Numbered from the stretch's first letter, positions 1 through 9,451 are shown. The stretch: 64,000 nt of DNA from Paraflavitalea sp. CAU 1676 (GCF_029223285.1 NZ_JARHUJ010000014.1:62001-126000), one strand, 5' to 3'. Numbers and translations: made by a program. The notes: a model not told the origin generated them from the letters alone.

Positions 1-300
1 TCATTGGGTTGCCTGTTGATTGTTACCATCTGCATCTACTATTTCTATGAGCTTTTTCACCTGCCAAGTTCGGTGAACCTGTTGCGTGAACCGGCTTTCT
101 GGATCTGCACGGGGCTGTTGTTCTTTTATATTTGCAGCTTACCGCTGTTTGGCATGTACAGTTTGATTTACCGGGCAACGACCATCATCATGGAAAATAT
201 ATCGGTTATATTGACCGTCATGAACGTGTTGTTGTATACTTTATTTACAGTCGCTTTTCTGTGTGTTGTTCGTTTTCGTAAACCGATACTGAAGTCCTGA
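1..300 (+). CDS. C-terminal part of a multi-pass membrane protein (cut by window edge)
   Basis: The reading frame is open from the first base, so this is the 3' end of a longer gene that begins outside the window. The visible 99 residues contain about three hydrophobic stretches (near residues 4-18, 32-52 and 66-90) separated by short polar loops, and the protein ends in a basic tail. No catalytic motif is visible. The next gene, 87 bases downstream, is a histidine kinase that has almost no sensor region of its own, so this membrane protein may be the sensing partner; that is inference from position only. Confidence 0.6.
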   Translation, partial: SLGCLLIVTICIYYFYELFHLPSSVNLLREPAFWICTGLLFFYICSLPLFGMYSLIYRATTIIMENISVILTVMNVLLYTLFTVAFLCVVRFRKPILKS

Positions 301-387
301 AAGGGCGATGGGGAGCCGGCTGCACTTAATTTTTTGTAAATTGCCGTTTGCCATCCTTACACTTGTACAGTTAACAGTAATATCAGC

Positions 388-1200
388 ATGAATAATCAGG
401 GCCAGGAGTTATATGTAATGCTACTTATCAGCAGTGTGTTGGCCATTGCTGTGGTGACGTTTATCGTCATTGTCGTTTTGCAATATCAGCGCAGGCAGCA
501 TCGGCATGAAAAAGAATTGACGCGTATGAAAGACCAGTACGAGCAGGAAGTGTTACGTTCTCAGTTGGAGATGCAGGAAGAGACGTTCAAAATGATCGGT
601 GAAGAGCTTCATGATAATATTGGGCAGGTATTGTCGGTCGTGAAATTGTCGCTGGCCATTTTGCCGATCGAAAAGGACCATCCGGCGTTTGAGTCCATCC
701 TGAATTCAAGGCAGATCCTGAACCAGGCGGCCATCGATCTGTCGAACCTCACCAAGAGCATGCATACCGACCGGATCGCTAAAGTGGGGCTGGTAGAGGC
801 GATCGGGTTTGAGATGGAGAGTATTCGCAAAAGCGGACTGATGAATGTACGTTTCGAGGCTGAAGGGGTTGAAGATCACTTTTTTGCCGGAGAGAAGGCC
901 ATCTTTCTGTTCCGCATGTTCCAGGAGATGCTTAACAATATTTTAAAACATTCACAGGGCACCCAAGTCAACCTTAACTTGTCATTTTCACAAGACAATA
1001 AGTTCACACTTGTTTTGGCCGATAATGGTGTTGGTTTCGATGTAGAGGCGAAGAGAAATTCCGTGTCTTCCTCTTCCGGTGTTGGATTAAAGAGTATCTT
1101 CAACAGGGCAAAATTGATAGGGGCCAACCTGGATATGAAAAGTATGCCTGGGAAGGGGACCACAGTAACCATTCAATTATCTTTGCCACAAGAAAGTTAA
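388..1200 (+). CDS. Sensor histidine kinase, short NarX/LytS-like (HisKA_3 + HATPase)
   Basis: The 270-residue protein has one N-terminal membrane helix (about residues 9-31) and a charged coiled-coil linker (33-70). A HisKA_3 dimerisation helix follows with the phospho-acceptor His75 in the motif EELHDNIGQ. The ATPase domain shows an N-box (EMLNNILKHS), a G1 box (DNGVGFD) and a G2 box (GVGLKSI). There is no periplasmic or PAS sensor domain, so it must sense through the helix or through a partner such as the membrane protein upstream. The response-regulator gene starts 7 bases after the stop, so the two almost certainly form one two-component system. The signal is unknown. Confidence 0.93.
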   Translation: MNNQGQELYVMLLISSVLAIAVVTFIVIVVLQYQRRQHRHEKELTRMKDQYEQEVLRSQLEMQEETFKMIGEELHDNIGQVLSVVKLSLAILPIEKDHPAFESILNSRQILNQAAIDLSNLTKSMHTDRIAKVGLVEAIGFEMESIRKSGLMNVRFEAEGVEDHFFAGEKAIFLFRMFQEMLNNILKHSQGTQVNLNLSFSQDNKFTLVLADNGVGFDVEAKRNSVSSSSGVGLKSIFNRAKLIGANLDMKSMPGKGTTVTIQLSLPQES

Positions 1201-1207
1201 GCTCCGA

Positions 1208-1864
1208 ATGACAGTTGGAAAAAAAATACAAGTAGCGGTTGCTGATGACCATACGCTGATGCGTAAGGCGCTGGCCAGGTTGATCAGTACCTTTGATAAT
1301 TATACCATCCTCTTTGAGGCAGACAATGGCTCGGATGTAAAAGAGAAGATCGGACGGCACGTTATTCCCGACATCCTGTTGCTTGATGTGAATATGCCCG
1401 GTATGGACGGCTATGAAACGGTAAAGTGGTTGTTCAAGAACCACCCGCATATTAAAGTGCTGGCCCTGTCTATGTCGAGCGATGAAAGCACGATCATCCG
1501 CATGCTGCGTTTGGGCGCCAAGGGGTATATCATGAAGAACACGGAGCCCGAGGAGCTGAAGATGGCCCTCGATTCTGTCATGGAAAAGAACTTCTATCTT
1601 TCAGAGTATATTTCAGGTAAGATCATCAGCGGGCTGCATAAAGACATCGACCAGCCCGAAGAACCGGTGTCTTTGACAGAAAAGGAAAAAGAGTTTCTGC
1701 AATGGGTGTGTTCCGAACTCACCTACAAAGACATAGCGGCCAAAATGTTTGTAAGTCCGCGCACCGTAGATGACTACCGCAATTCCCTCTTCGATAAATT
1801 AAAGGTCAAGACCAGGGTAGGCCTGGTGCTGTATGCCATCCGGAACGGCATGGTGGAGGCTTAG
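1208..1864 (+). CDS. Response regulator, NarL/LuxR family
   Basis: This 218-residue protein has an N-terminal receiver domain and a C-terminal LuxR-type helix-turn-helix. The acidic pair is Asp13-Asp14, the phosphorylation site is Asp60 (LLLDVNMPG), and a conserved Lys lies in GYIMKN. The DNA-binding part (about residues 150-215) has the usual LTEKEKEFLQWVC and VSPRTVDDYRNSLFDKL patterns. It is the cognate regulator of the kinase 7 bases upstream. It should be a DNA-binding transcription factor activated by phosphorylation; its targets cannot be deduced here. Confidence 0.95.
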   Translation: MTVGKKIQVAVADDHTLMRKALARLISTFDNYTILFEADNGSDVKEKIGRHVIPDILLLDVNMPGMDGYETVKWLFKNHPHIKVLALSMSSDESTIIRMLRLGAKGYIMKNTEPEELKMALDSVMEKNFYLSEYISGKIISGLHKDIDQPEEPVSLTEKEKEFLQWVCSELTYKDIAAKMFVSPRTVDDYRNSLFDKLKVKTRVGLVLYAIRNGMVEA

Positions 1865-1870
1865 GGGAAA

Positions 1871-2341
1871 TTAATCCAATAACTTCTTTACGTAAAACAT
1901 CTGCCCGAGGTGGTAGATGTTGTGCTGTATGTATCCATCCAGCATGTAACCCACATTATAGGCACGATGGGGGACCGGGTCTTCCAGCACAGAGTCTTCG
2001 CAATTGTTGAGCAGGTCGAGGATGTGCTGGTTGGTGGCCTTAAGCTCCTTTACACCGTTCTTCCAGGTGTGGATGGTGGGGTCTATCACGCGCCAGTCGT
2101 ACTGTTCGTAGTACCTCACGTCTTTGGTGTCGTCGTTTTCGAGCCGGCTTTGCACGAACTGTGCCCAGTTGATGATGTGGTAAAGCAGCTCTATCAGGGC
2201 ATGACCTTTTTCATCGGGATTTACAAAGACCGTGGAGGGGTCTACCTGGTCCAGCAGGCTGTACAGGGACCGCCCATACCAGGGATCGCCGGTGAGCGTT
2301 TCCTGCAGGCTTTGGGTGATCTTTAGTATTTGGGTGTTCAT
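1871..2341 (-). CDS. DinB-family four-helix-bundle protein
   Basis: The 156-residue protein fits the DinB/DUF1572-like fold. Likely metal-ligand histidines are His47 or His55 (LLYHIINW) and His140/His144 (QHNIYHLGQM). Members of this family are metal-binding bundles, some acting as thiol S-transferases and many with no known substrate. The stop codon lies 7 bases from the stop of the convergent response regulator. A terminator at 2387-2409 separates it from carB upstream, so it is probably transcribed alone. Confidence 0.88.
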   Translation of the reverse strand: MNTQILKITQSLQETLTGDPWYGRSLYSLLDQVDPSTVFVNPDEKGHALIELLYHIINWAQFVQSRLENDDTKDVRYYEQYDWRVIDPTIHTWKNGVKELKATNQHILDLLNNCEDSVLEDPVPHRAYNVGYMLDGYIQHNIYHLGQMFYVKKLLD

Positions 2342-2386
2342 GGCAAAAGTTTGAATCGTACAGGAAAGGTAAACACATTTGCCAAT

Positions 2387-2409
2387 AAAAAACCCGGCCA
2401 GGGGCCGGG
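2387..2409 (-). terminator. Rho-independent terminator between carB and the dinB-like gene
   Basis: Read on the minus strand, a perfect 7-bp GC stem (CCCGGCC / GGCCGGG, 3-nt loop) is followed by six T. It lies upstream of the DinB-like gene and is the second terminator after carB. Confidence 0.8.
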
Positions 2410-2528
2410 ATACATTCAGGTACCGGTTACGAAAGGATTTATGGTGGCGATGATACCCTGGGTGTCTCGTGCCAGGTTGTGTAGTTGATGACGCTTTTGA
2501 TTGGATCCCGGAATTGATGAGATTTCAT

Positions 2529-2558
2529 AAAAAAGGGGACATCTTCTCAGATATCCCC
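2529..2558 (-). terminator. Rho-independent terminator of carB
   Basis: On the minus strand an 8-bp stem (GGGGATAT / ATGTCCCC, one G-T pair, 8-nt loop) is followed by six T. It starts 25 bases after the carB stop codon. Confidence 0.85.
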
Positions 2559-2583
2559 TTACGTAATGCTATAACTGCCTGGC

Positions 2584-5406
2584 TTATTTGCTCAGGTACA
2601 TACTTCTGTCTTTGTAGAGCTGGCGGAAGTAAGGATCGCGCAGGTCCTTGATGAAGCGGATGGCTTCGCCGGTCGACTTCATTTCGGGTCCGAGTTCCTT
2701 GTTTACGCCGGGGAACTTCTCAAAGCTGAACACAGGCTCCTTGATCGCGTATCCCTTGAGGCGTTTTACCACCTTCAGGTCGCGGAGCTTTTGGGTACCG
2801 AGCATTACTTTGGTGGCAATGTTGAGGTACGGTATCTGGTAAGCTTTGGCGATGAACGGCGTGGTACGGGATGCCCTTGGGTTGGCCTCGATCACATACA
2901 CTTTACCATCCTTGATGGCAAACTGGATGTTGATAAGACCCTTGATCTTCAGGGCGAAGGCGATCTTTTTAGCATATTCTTCCATAGTCTCCACGATGAG
3001 CGGAGAGAGGTTGAACTGGGGCAGTACCGCGTTGCTGTCGCCAGAGTGGATACCAGCAGGCTCGATATGCTCCATGAGACCCATGATGTGAACGGTTTCT
3101 CCGTCGCAGATGGCGTCGATCTCAGCTTCCTGACAGCGGTCGAGGAAGTGGTCAATGAGGATCTTGTTGCCGGGGATATGCTTGAGCAGGCTGATCACTG
3201 CCTTTTCTACTTCTTCGTCGTTGATCACGATACGCATCCTTTGCCCGCCCAACACGTAGCTGGGGCGAACAAGTACGGGATAACCTACTTTGTTGGCCAC
3301 CTCGACGGCTTCATCCACATCGAAGGCTGTTCCGTAATCGGGGTAAGGGATCTTGAGTTCTTTCAGCAGGTCACTGAAACGGCCGCGGTCTTCGGCGATG
3401 TCCATGCTATCGTAAGAGGTACCGATGATCTTGATGCCTTTATTGTGAAGACGTTCTGCGAGCTTGAGGGCTGTTTGGCCACCGAGCTGCACGATCACTC
3501 CTTCGGGCTTCTCGAGTTCGATGATCTCCCAGAGGTGCTCCCAGAATACCGGTTCGAAGTAGAGCTTATCGGCCATGTCGAAATCGGTAGAAACTGTTTC
3601 GGGGTTACAGTTGATCATGATGGCTTCGTAACCGCTCTCCTTGAGGGCGAGCAGGCCGTGTACGCAGCAGTAGTCGAATTCGATACCCTGGCCGATGCGG
3701 TTGGGGCCCGAACCCAATACGATCACTTTCTTTTTATTGCTGGGCTTGCTTTCGTTTGCGTTGCCACCTTCGAAAGTAGAGTAGAAGTAGGGTGTTTTGG
3801 CTTCGAACTCGGCGCTGCAGGTATCTACCATTTTATATACACGGGTGATGCCGGCTGCCTTGCGTTTTTCGTAAACGGCCTCGTCGTTGCCATCCTGCAT
3901 GATGATAGAGATCTGCTGATCGCTGAAGCCGAGGAATTTGGCCTGTTTCAGCAGGTCTTCGGGCAGGGTGTTGAGTTTGTATTTCGCGATCTCCTTTTCC
4001 AGGTTCACGATCTTCTGGATCTCGTTCACGAACCAGCGGTCGATACCGGTGGCTTTGGAAATAGTGCCTACGGATACGCCGAGGGTGAGTGCGTCCTTAA
4101 TACGGAATATGCGATCCCATTTCGGGATCTTGATGTATTCGATCAGTTCTTCGGCGTGCATACGGCTGTGACCGTAGTAGCCGAGGCCTACTGCGTTGTT
4201 CTCGAGGCTCTGACAGGCTTTCTGGATGGCTTCGGTGAAGCTGCGGCCGATGGCCATTACTTCTCCTACGCTCTTCATTTGCAGGCCGAGGGTATCGTTG
4301 GCGCCCTTGAACTTATCGAAGTTCCAGCGGGGCATCTTTACGATCACATAGTCGAGGGCTGGCTCGAAGTAGGCCGATGTGGTCATGGTGATCTGGTTCT
4401 TCAGCTCATCGAGGTTATAGCCGATGGCCAGCTTAGCGGCGATCTTGGCGATAGGGTAACCGGTGGCTTTGGAGGCCAGGGCTGAAGAACGGCTTACGCG
4501 GGGGTTGATCTCTACAGCGATCAACTCTTCCGTATCGGGGTTGAGGGCGAACTGTACGTTACAACCGCCGGCGAAATTGCCAAGGCTGCGCATCATCAGG
4601 ATGGCCTGGTCGCGCATGTCCTGGAAGGCGGTATCGCTAAGGGTCATGGCGGGCGCTACCGTGATGGAGTCGCCGGTGTGTACACCCATGGGGTCTACGT
4701 TCTCAACGGTACAAATGATCGATACGTTATCGTTCTTATCGCGGAGCAGTTCGAGCTCGTATTCCTTCCAGCCCAGTACGGCTTTTTCTACCAGTACTTC
4801 GTGGATGGGGGAGGCTTTAAGGCCTTTGTCGAGTGCTGCTTCCAGTTCTGTTTTGTCGTGTACGAAACCGCCTCCGGTACCACCGAGGGTAAAGGAAGGA
4901 CGAATAACGAGGGGGAACCCGATCTGCTGGGCAAATTCCTTTCCTTCGAGCAGGGAGTTGGCTACTCTTGAGGGTGCCACGGCTACGCCGATCTTCACCA
5001 TCAGCTGGCGGAATTTCTCACGATCTTCTGCCGTGTCGATGGCGGCGACGTCTACGCCGATCATCCGTACATGATATTTTTCCCAAACACCCAGCTCCTC
5101 TGCTTCTTTGGCCAGGTTGAGGGCTGTTTGTCCACCCATGGTGGGCAATACGGCATCGATCTGGTTTTCTTCCAGGATCTGCTCAATACTTTCTACTGTT
5201 AAGGGCAGCAGGTACACTTTGTCGGCCATCATGGGATCGGTCATGATGGTAGCCGGATTACTGTTGATGAGGATCACTTTGATCCCTTCTTCACGGAGAC
5301 TACGGGCGGCCTGTGAGCCGGAGTAGTCGAATTCGCATGCTTGTCCGATGATAATTGGGCCTGAACCGATGATAAGTACTGACTTGATCGAGGTGTCTTT
5401 GGGCAT
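2584..5406 (-). CDS. carB: Carbamoyl-phosphate synthase large subunit, lacking the C-terminal allosteric domain
   Basis: The enzyme makes carbamoyl phosphate from bicarbonate, ATP and ammonia supplied by the small subunit, feeding arginine and pyrimidine synthesis. The 940 residues comprise two homologous ATP-grasp halves: the first begins with the [17 protein letters not shown] motif near residue 14, the second with [16 protein letters not shown] near residue 565. Both nucleotide- and metal-binding regions look intact ([23 protein letters not shown]). The protein stops shortly after the second half ([19 protein letters not shown]). E. coli CarB is 1073 residues and ends with an MGS-like domain that binds UMP, IMP and ornithine; this domain is absent. 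carA is not in the window. A -7 promoter match lies at 5474-5481. Confidence 0.98.
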   Translation of the reverse strand: MPKDTSIKSVLIIGSGPIIIGQACEFDYSGSQAARSLREEGIKVILINSNPATIMTDPMMADKVYLLPLTVESIEQILEENQIDAVLPTMGGQTALNLAKEAEELGVWEKYHVRMIGVDVAAIDTAEDREKFRQLMVKIGVAVAPSRVANSLLEGKEFAQQIGFPLVIRPSFTLGGTGGGFVHDKTELEAALDKGLKASPIHEVLVEKAVLGWKEYELELLRDKNDNVSIICTVENVDPMGVHTGDSITVAPAMTLSDTAFQDMRDQAILMMRSLGNFAGGCNVQFALNPDTEELIAVEINPRVSRSSALASKATGYPIAKIAAKLAIGYNLDELKNQITMTTSAYFEPALDYVIVKMPRWNFDKFKGANDTLGLQMKSVGEVMAIGRSFTEAIQKACQSLENNAVGLGYYGHSRMHAEELIEYIKIPKWDRIFRIKDALTLGVSVGTISKATGIDRWFVNEIQKIVNLEKEIAKYKLNTLPEDLLKQAKFLGFSDQQISIIMQDGNDEAVYEKRKAAGITRVYKMVDTCSAEFEAKTPYFYSTFEGGNANESKPSNKKKVIVLGSGPNRIGQGIEFDYCCVHGLLALKESGYEAIMINCNPETVSTDFDMADKLYFEPVFWEHLWEIIELEKPEGVIVQLGGQTALKLAERLHNKGIKIIGTSYDSMDIAEDRGRFSDLLKELKIPYPDYGTAFDVDEAVEVANKVGYPVLVRPSYVLGGQRMRIVINDEEVEKAVISLLKHIPGNKILIDHFLDRCQEAEIDAICDGETVHIMGLMEHIEPAGIHSGDSNAVLPQFNLSPLIVETMEEYAKKIAFALKIKGLINIQFAIKDGKVYVIEANPRASRTTPFIAKAYQIPYLNIATKVMLGTQKLRDLKVVKRLKGYAIKEPVFSFEKFPGVNKELGPEMKSTGEAIRFIKDLRDPYFRQLYKDRSMYLSK

Positions 5407-5473
5407 CTTCTTTTACGCTGTTTTTTTCCTTTTTTAATAAAATTCCCACGGCTTACTGGCGGGATAAATTGCG

Positions 5474-5481
5474 CAAAAGTA
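5474..5481 (-). promoter_or_regulatory. Probable -7 promoter element of carB
   Basis: On the minus strand the octamer TACTTTTG matches the Bacteroidota -7 consensus TAnnTTTG exactly. It lies 67 bases upstream of the carB start. I do not see a good TTTG at the -33 position. Confidence 0.5.
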
Positions 5482-5901
5482 AGGTGATGGGGGGAATTCT
5501 GCGGATTATTTTTTAGTTCATGGCAAAGTTGACGGGAAGGTGGTCGTTATGAGCGATTTAGGAGGAGGCCATAATGAGAGGCGAAGGATAGGCGGCCTGG
5601 AGGCGGTGACGTGACTGCGTTTCTGCCTTCAAAGGGTTCCCGGGCTTCGGTGGGATGAGAGATACGGGGATGATTGGTGTACGGTGTGGCTGGTGAGGCC
5701 TGGGGAGCGTGAGGGTGACCGATAAAGAAATTGACCGTGGAGGACGGGAGGTGCTCACACGTGGTCGAAGATAGAAGTGGTGGTGAGGATAGAAAATGCT
5801 TAGACGTGATCGATGAGGGGGAGATGAGGAGGAATATCGTGGGAACCCTAATGGCTGGTATGGCGGAGATACCTGTCTGGTACAGGGCTGATACGGAGCC
5901 G

Positions 5902-5956
5902 GGTCTCGGTAAGGTCTCGATAAGGTCTCGAAAAGGTCTCTACAAGGTCTCGATAA
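5902..5956. repeat. Tandem repeat, five copies of an 11-bp unit
   Basis: Five adjacent units with the pattern GGTCTCGNTAA start at 5902, 5913, 5924, 5935 and 5946. Units 2 and 5 are identical, and the first six bases GGTCTC are invariant in all five. The 11-bp period is close to one DNA helical turn. Confidence 0.9.
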
Positions 5957-6085
5957 GGGTGATGTTGTACGTAAGGAGTGAGGCTGATTGGCCAGCTTTT
6001 GCGAGACTGGACCGTGGTGTGTTGGTGACGGCAAACCCAGTTTGGGAAGTTGGGCCCCGAATTGGGAACGAATTAAGGGCTGCAT

Positions 6086-6113
6086 AAAAAAGCCCCTGCA
6101 ACCGGCAGGGGCT
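6086..6113 (-). terminator. Rho-independent terminator of the 71-aa secreted-protein gene
   Basis: On the minus strand a perfect 9-bp stem (AGCCCCTGC / GCAGGGGCT, 5-nt loop) is followed by six T. It lies 31 bases beyond the stop codon of the small gene at 6144-6359 and supports that gene being real. Confidence 0.85.
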
Positions 6114-6143
6114 ATATTTTGCTGGTCGGAAATTAAAAGTTGA

Positions 6144-6359
6144 TTACGAATTGTGAAAAGCAGCGATCTCGATATCGTCGAGAGGGACGCCACCCTGGCG
6201 GACGAACTTCTTTTCTGCTGCCACCTGACGCTTTTCCTCAAAACGACTCTTGATACGGAATACCCATTTCTGCTTCGCTTCTGTTCCCTTAAACATCCCT
6301 ACTATGGACCCTACCGATAATGCCAGTAGTAACACCGTCCTATTACGTATCATACTCAT
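6144..6359 (-). CDS. Small exported or membrane-anchored protein of unknown function
   Basis: The 71-residue product has a basic start (MSMIRNR) and a hydrophobic segment (about residues 8-22) that could be a signal peptide or an anchor. A short charged region (KQKWVFRIKSRFEEKRQ) and a C-terminal tail follow. No known domain is recognised. A strong terminator directly downstream, with no other gene it could serve, is the best evidence for expression. Confidence 0.6.
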   Translation of the reverse strand: MSMIRNRTVLLLALSVGSIVGMFKGTEAKQKWVFRIKSRFEEKRQVAAEKKFVRQGGVPLDDIEIAAFHNS

Positions 6360-6969
6360 AAAACAAAGGTTGTAGATTTATACTTTCATTTCATATTCTC
6401 TTAGACAATTTATATACGCCAAAAGCTGTTCCAAGGTTCACTTTTTTTCATACAACTAAGTGGGTATTTTCAAAAACTTAACAGTCTACCGGCGAATTAA
6501 AAAATCCTATACTCTTTATACAAATTGTCGTGCCGGGTAACCCGCTTTTTGAACTTTTAATATTAGTTTAATATTAGCTATTCAATCGGGTTTTTGGTTG
6601 CCCGGATTTGTTCTGCAATTAGTCGATTTTTTAAATGTCTACGTAAACAATTCGAGTGAATGGTGGTCAATTTATAGTGAATAGCGGGATGCAGCCATTA
6701 AGTGGATCCTGGCCTGTAAACACCCTGACTTATTCTGCTTAAGAAGTATTGATAATTCTCATTAAAAACCTCCACAGTGCTTCTGGTATCTGTGTTATTC
6801 GACAGGATTGGTATTACTACATCTTACCGCAGGCCGTGGAACAAACAGTAGTTAATTGCGCTTATGCCCGTAAACATCCAAGATGATAGAGAAGTCCGAA
6901 AATACCGTATCCGAAATTGGTTTCGCCTTAGTTTTGCAATTCTACTAACCCAAAAAATGATTTGATTTG
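6360..6969. other. AT-rich divergent intergenic region
   Basis: These 610 bases separate the small minus-strand gene from the plus-strand M23 peptidase gene. The segment is AT-rich and contains no convincing ORF. A short hairpin CGGG-TAA-CCCG followed by CTTTTT lies at 6534-6550. I see no exact TAnnTTTG element close to either start; a TTTGATTTG run just before 6970 is the nearest thing. Confidence 0.4.
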
Positions 6970-8673
6970 ATGCGTTCACTGGTCTTTGTTCTCCTATGCT
7001 GTACCCAATGTATTCAGGCCCAGCAATTCCCACCTGTCAATTACCCCAAAGGGTATTTCCGTAATCCGCTGGATCTTCCGATGGACCTCAGCGGCAACTT
7101 CGGCGAGCTGCGGCCCAACCATTACCATATGGGGCTCGACCTGAAGACCCTCCGGGTAGAGAACAAACCGGTGTATGCTGCTGCCGACGGGTATATCTCG
7201 CGTATAAAGATTGAGGCCGGTGGTTTTGGCCGCGCCATTTACATCAATCATCCCAATGGGTACACTACCCTCTACGCGCACCTGAACGATTTCAACCCCC
7301 GGCTGGAGAAGTGGGTAAAAGAGCAACAGTATGCGCGCGAATCGTGGAATATCTTTCTCGAATTATCGCCTCAGCAATTCCCGATCAAAAAAGGAGACTT
7401 TATCGCCTATAGCGGTAACACCGGCGGTTCGCAGGCCCCGCATGTACATTTCGAGATCAGGCGTACGGCCGACGATGTGAACCTGAACCCGATGCTGTTT
7501 GGTTTTCCGCTGGCCGATAACACCAGTCCGCGCATTCTGCGCCTCGCGGTATATGACCGTACGAAAAGTATCTACGAGCAAGCGCCAAAAATGATTGCGG
7601 TGAAGGCAGCCGGTAATAACTATGCTACTTCGCCAGGCCTTATCACGGTTTCTTCGCCCAAAGTGAGCTTTGCCGTGACGGCCTTCGATACACATACCGG
7701 GTCGACCAACCTCAACGGGATCTATGAGGGGCTGCTGTATGTCGACAATGAGGCGGTAACAGGTTTCAGGATGGATAATATCAGTTATAGCGATACCAGG
7801 TACCTCAATGCCCATATTGATTACCGCACCAAGGCCAATGGTGGTGCCTGGCTGCAGCATCTGTCCGAACCGCCGGGTTATATCAATTCCATTTACAAGC
7901 GTTTCAAGGGTAATGGGGCGATTGATGTGAGCGATGGCCTGGTTCATCCGGTTCGCATTGTAGTGCGCGATGCGTATGGTAATGCCTCCTCGCTTGAATA
8001 CTCCATACAATACAACGGGCATGTTGAAGTACCAGTAGTCAATGATGCCAAAATGTTCTACCCTTTTATGCTGGATGGCTTCGAAGCAGAGCAATGTGAA
8101 TTTTATATCGGAGAGCGTAGTTTGTACGATTCCGTGCACATTAAGCATAGCCGGTCGGCCAATACGCATCCGCAGGCTGCTTCGGATGTACATACTATCG
8201 GGGCTCCAACGATCCCCCTGCAGGAAGCTTTCCTGGTGAGGATACAGCCTACCCGGCAGCTGACAGCTGCGGAATGGCAAAAGACCGTGATGCAGTGGTA
8301 TAGCGGCAGTAAGAGCGACGTGCAGCGGGTTGAATGGAAGAATGGCTGGGCTTCGGCGCGATTCCGGGATTTTGGTTCGTTCCGGTTGCTGACGGATGAT
8401 ACACCGCCGGAGATCGTTCCTTCGGGTTTTGCCGATGGGGCCAATCTGAGCAAGGCCACCCGCCTGGTCTTTTCGGTGACCGACAATCTTGGCCGGGGTA
8501 AAAACGTACGTACCCTGCTCGATGGCAAATGGTTACGGTTTACGAACGACAAAGGCCGTTTTTTTATTTATAAGTTTGACGAACTTTGCCCGCCCGGATC
8601 GCATGAACTTACCATTTCGGCCGAAGATGAGGCCGGCAACCGGGTGGAGAAGAGCTTCCGGTTTACGCGGTAG
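6970..8673 (+). CDS. Secreted M23-family (LytM-type) metallopeptidase
   Basis: The product is about 567 residues and starts with a signal peptide (MRSLVFVLLCCTQCIQAQ). The M23 domain follows at once: His51/His53 and Asp57 in NHYHMGLDL, and His158/His160 in PHVHFE, form the zinc-binding set. M23 enzymes cleave peptidoglycan cross-links or stems, or act as non-catalytic activators; the full ligand set suggests an active enzyme. The C-terminal 370 residues are probably beta-sandwich domains, with the last part resembling an Ig-like repeat (DDTPPEIVP ... SAEDEAGNRVEKSF). A TTG codon at 6967 is in frame, but the ATG at 6970 gives the same signal peptide and is preferred. Confidence 0.92.
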   Translation: MRSLVFVLLCCTQCIQAQQFPPVNYPKGYFRNPLDLPMDLSGNFGELRPNHYHMGLDLKTLRVENKPVYAAADGYISRIKIEAGGFGRAIYINHPNGYTTLYAHLNDFNPRLEKWVKEQQYARESWNIFLELSPQQFPIKKGDFIAYSGNTGGSQAPHVHFEIRRTADDVNLNPMLFGFPLADNTSPRILRLAVYDRTKSIYEQAPKMIAVKAAGNNYATSPGLITVSSPKVSFAVTAFDTHTGSTNLNGIYEGLLYVDNEAVTGFRMDNISYSDTRYLNAHIDYRTKANGGAWLQHLSEPPGYINSIYKRFKGNGAIDVSDGLVHPVRIVVRDAYGNASSLEYSIQYNGHVEVPVVNDAKMFYPFMLDGFEAEQCEFYIGERSLYDSVHIKHSRSANTHPQAASDVHTIGAPTIPLQEAFLVRIQPTRQLTAAEWQKTVMQWYSGSKSDVQRVEWKNGWASARFRDFGSFRLLTDDTPPEIVPSGFADGANLSKATRLVFSVTDNLGRGKNVRTLLDGKWLRFTNDKGRFFIYKFDELCPPGSHELTISAEDEAGNRVEKSFRFTR

Positions 8674-8793
8674 GTAAAGGCGCAGCCGTGGTGCAGCTCC
8701 CTAGAGGCGGCCCGGGAGGAGCCTACGTGGTAGGGTGCTCATGGCAGCTGTTATATTAATTAAGAATCGATTTATACAATTTCAGAACGCATA

Positions 8794-9273
8794 ATGGTTA
8801 CACTACAAGCAGGCGATAAAGCGCCTGCCTTCAAAGGCAAAGATCAGGATGGCAAGGTGGTATCGCTGAGTGAATTCAAAGGCAAAAAAGTGGTTTTGTA
8901 CTTCTACCCGCAGGATGGCACGCCTACCTGCACGGTGCAGGCCTGCAACCTGCGCGATAATTACAGCCTGCTCAAGGCGGAAGGTTTTGAGATCCTGGGC
9001 GTGAGCCCGGATGAAGCAGTAAAGCATAAAAAGTTCGAGGCGAAACATCAATTACCTTTTACGTTGCTCGCCGACCCCGAACATAAGATCATAGATAAAT
9101 ATGGCGTATGGGATGAAAAGCAGCTCTACGGACGCAAATACATGGGGCTGTTGCGCACTACGTTCGTGATCGATGAAAAAGGGTTCATCCGAAAAGTGAT
9201 CCTGCGCCCCAAAAGCAAACAGCATGCTGAAGAGATCGTTGCGGCGTGGAAGGAACAGGAAGTACTGATCTAA
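8794..9273 (+). CDS. bcp: Thioredoxin-dependent thiol peroxidase (Bcp/PrxQ peroxiredoxin)
   Basis: The 159-residue protein reduces hydroperoxides with electrons from thioredoxin. The peroxidatic Cys46 lies in TPTCTVQAC and the resolving cysteine is Cys51, the spacing typical of the atypical 2-Cys Bcp/PrxQ group. The usual Gly before the peroxidatic cysteine is Thr here. The length matches the family, and the protein has no signal peptide, so it is cytoplasmic. It stands alone, 120 bases after the peptidase gene. Confidence 0.96.
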   Translation: MVTLQAGDKAPAFKGKDQDGKVVSLSEFKGKKVVLYFYPQDGTPTCTVQACNLRDNYSLLKAEGFEILGVSPDEAVKHKKFEAKHQLPFTLLADPEHKIIDKYGVWDEKQLYGRKYMGLLRTTFVIDEKGFIRKVILRPKSKQHAEEIVAAWKEQEVLI

Positions 9274-9451
9274 CAGACCTCCAACCAGGCTGTTTTCAAC
9301 TGATCGTACTGAGCCAGTGCTACCACTGCGTTTAGTCTGCGCTGATATTTACCCCTGCCCGAAATAGGTGACACCATTGCCCCTCTCCGGGGATTGATTG
9401 CGCTATGCAATCTGCAGATATTTGTGAGGTGCAATCATTATTCATGTAGTC

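Larger units (their letters stand above)
5407..6143. other. Gene-poor, G-skewed intergenic segment
   Basis: Apart from the carB promoter at its left end, the 11-bp repeat at 5902-5956 and the terminator at 6086-6113, no gene is supported. From about 5540 to 6080 the plus strand is very rich in G and purines (many GG, GAGG and GGTG words). ORFs in both directions here translate to low-complexity Arg/Pro/Ser-rich or unrelated sequence without domain features. Confidence 0.6.

Noticed and set aside
2439-2528. 29-codon minus-strand ORF between the two terminators behind carB
   Set aside because: It starts inside the T run of the carB terminator, has no ribosome-binding or promoter signal, and its translation (MKSHQFRDPIKSV...) shows no protein-like feature.
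2791-4485. 564-codon ORF antisense to carB
   Set aside because: It is a mirror frame of a highly conserved gene with strong codon bias. The translation has no domain signature.
5902-5956. CRISPR-like array
   Set aside because: The units are 11 bp with no spacers, and no cas gene is in the window.
5558-6241. 227-codon minus-strand ORF and a 118-codon plus-strand ORF in the G-skewed block
   Set aside because: The translations are Pro/Arg/Ser-rich or irregular and run through the tandem repeat. The minus-strand frame also overlaps the supported 71-aa gene and crosses its terminator.
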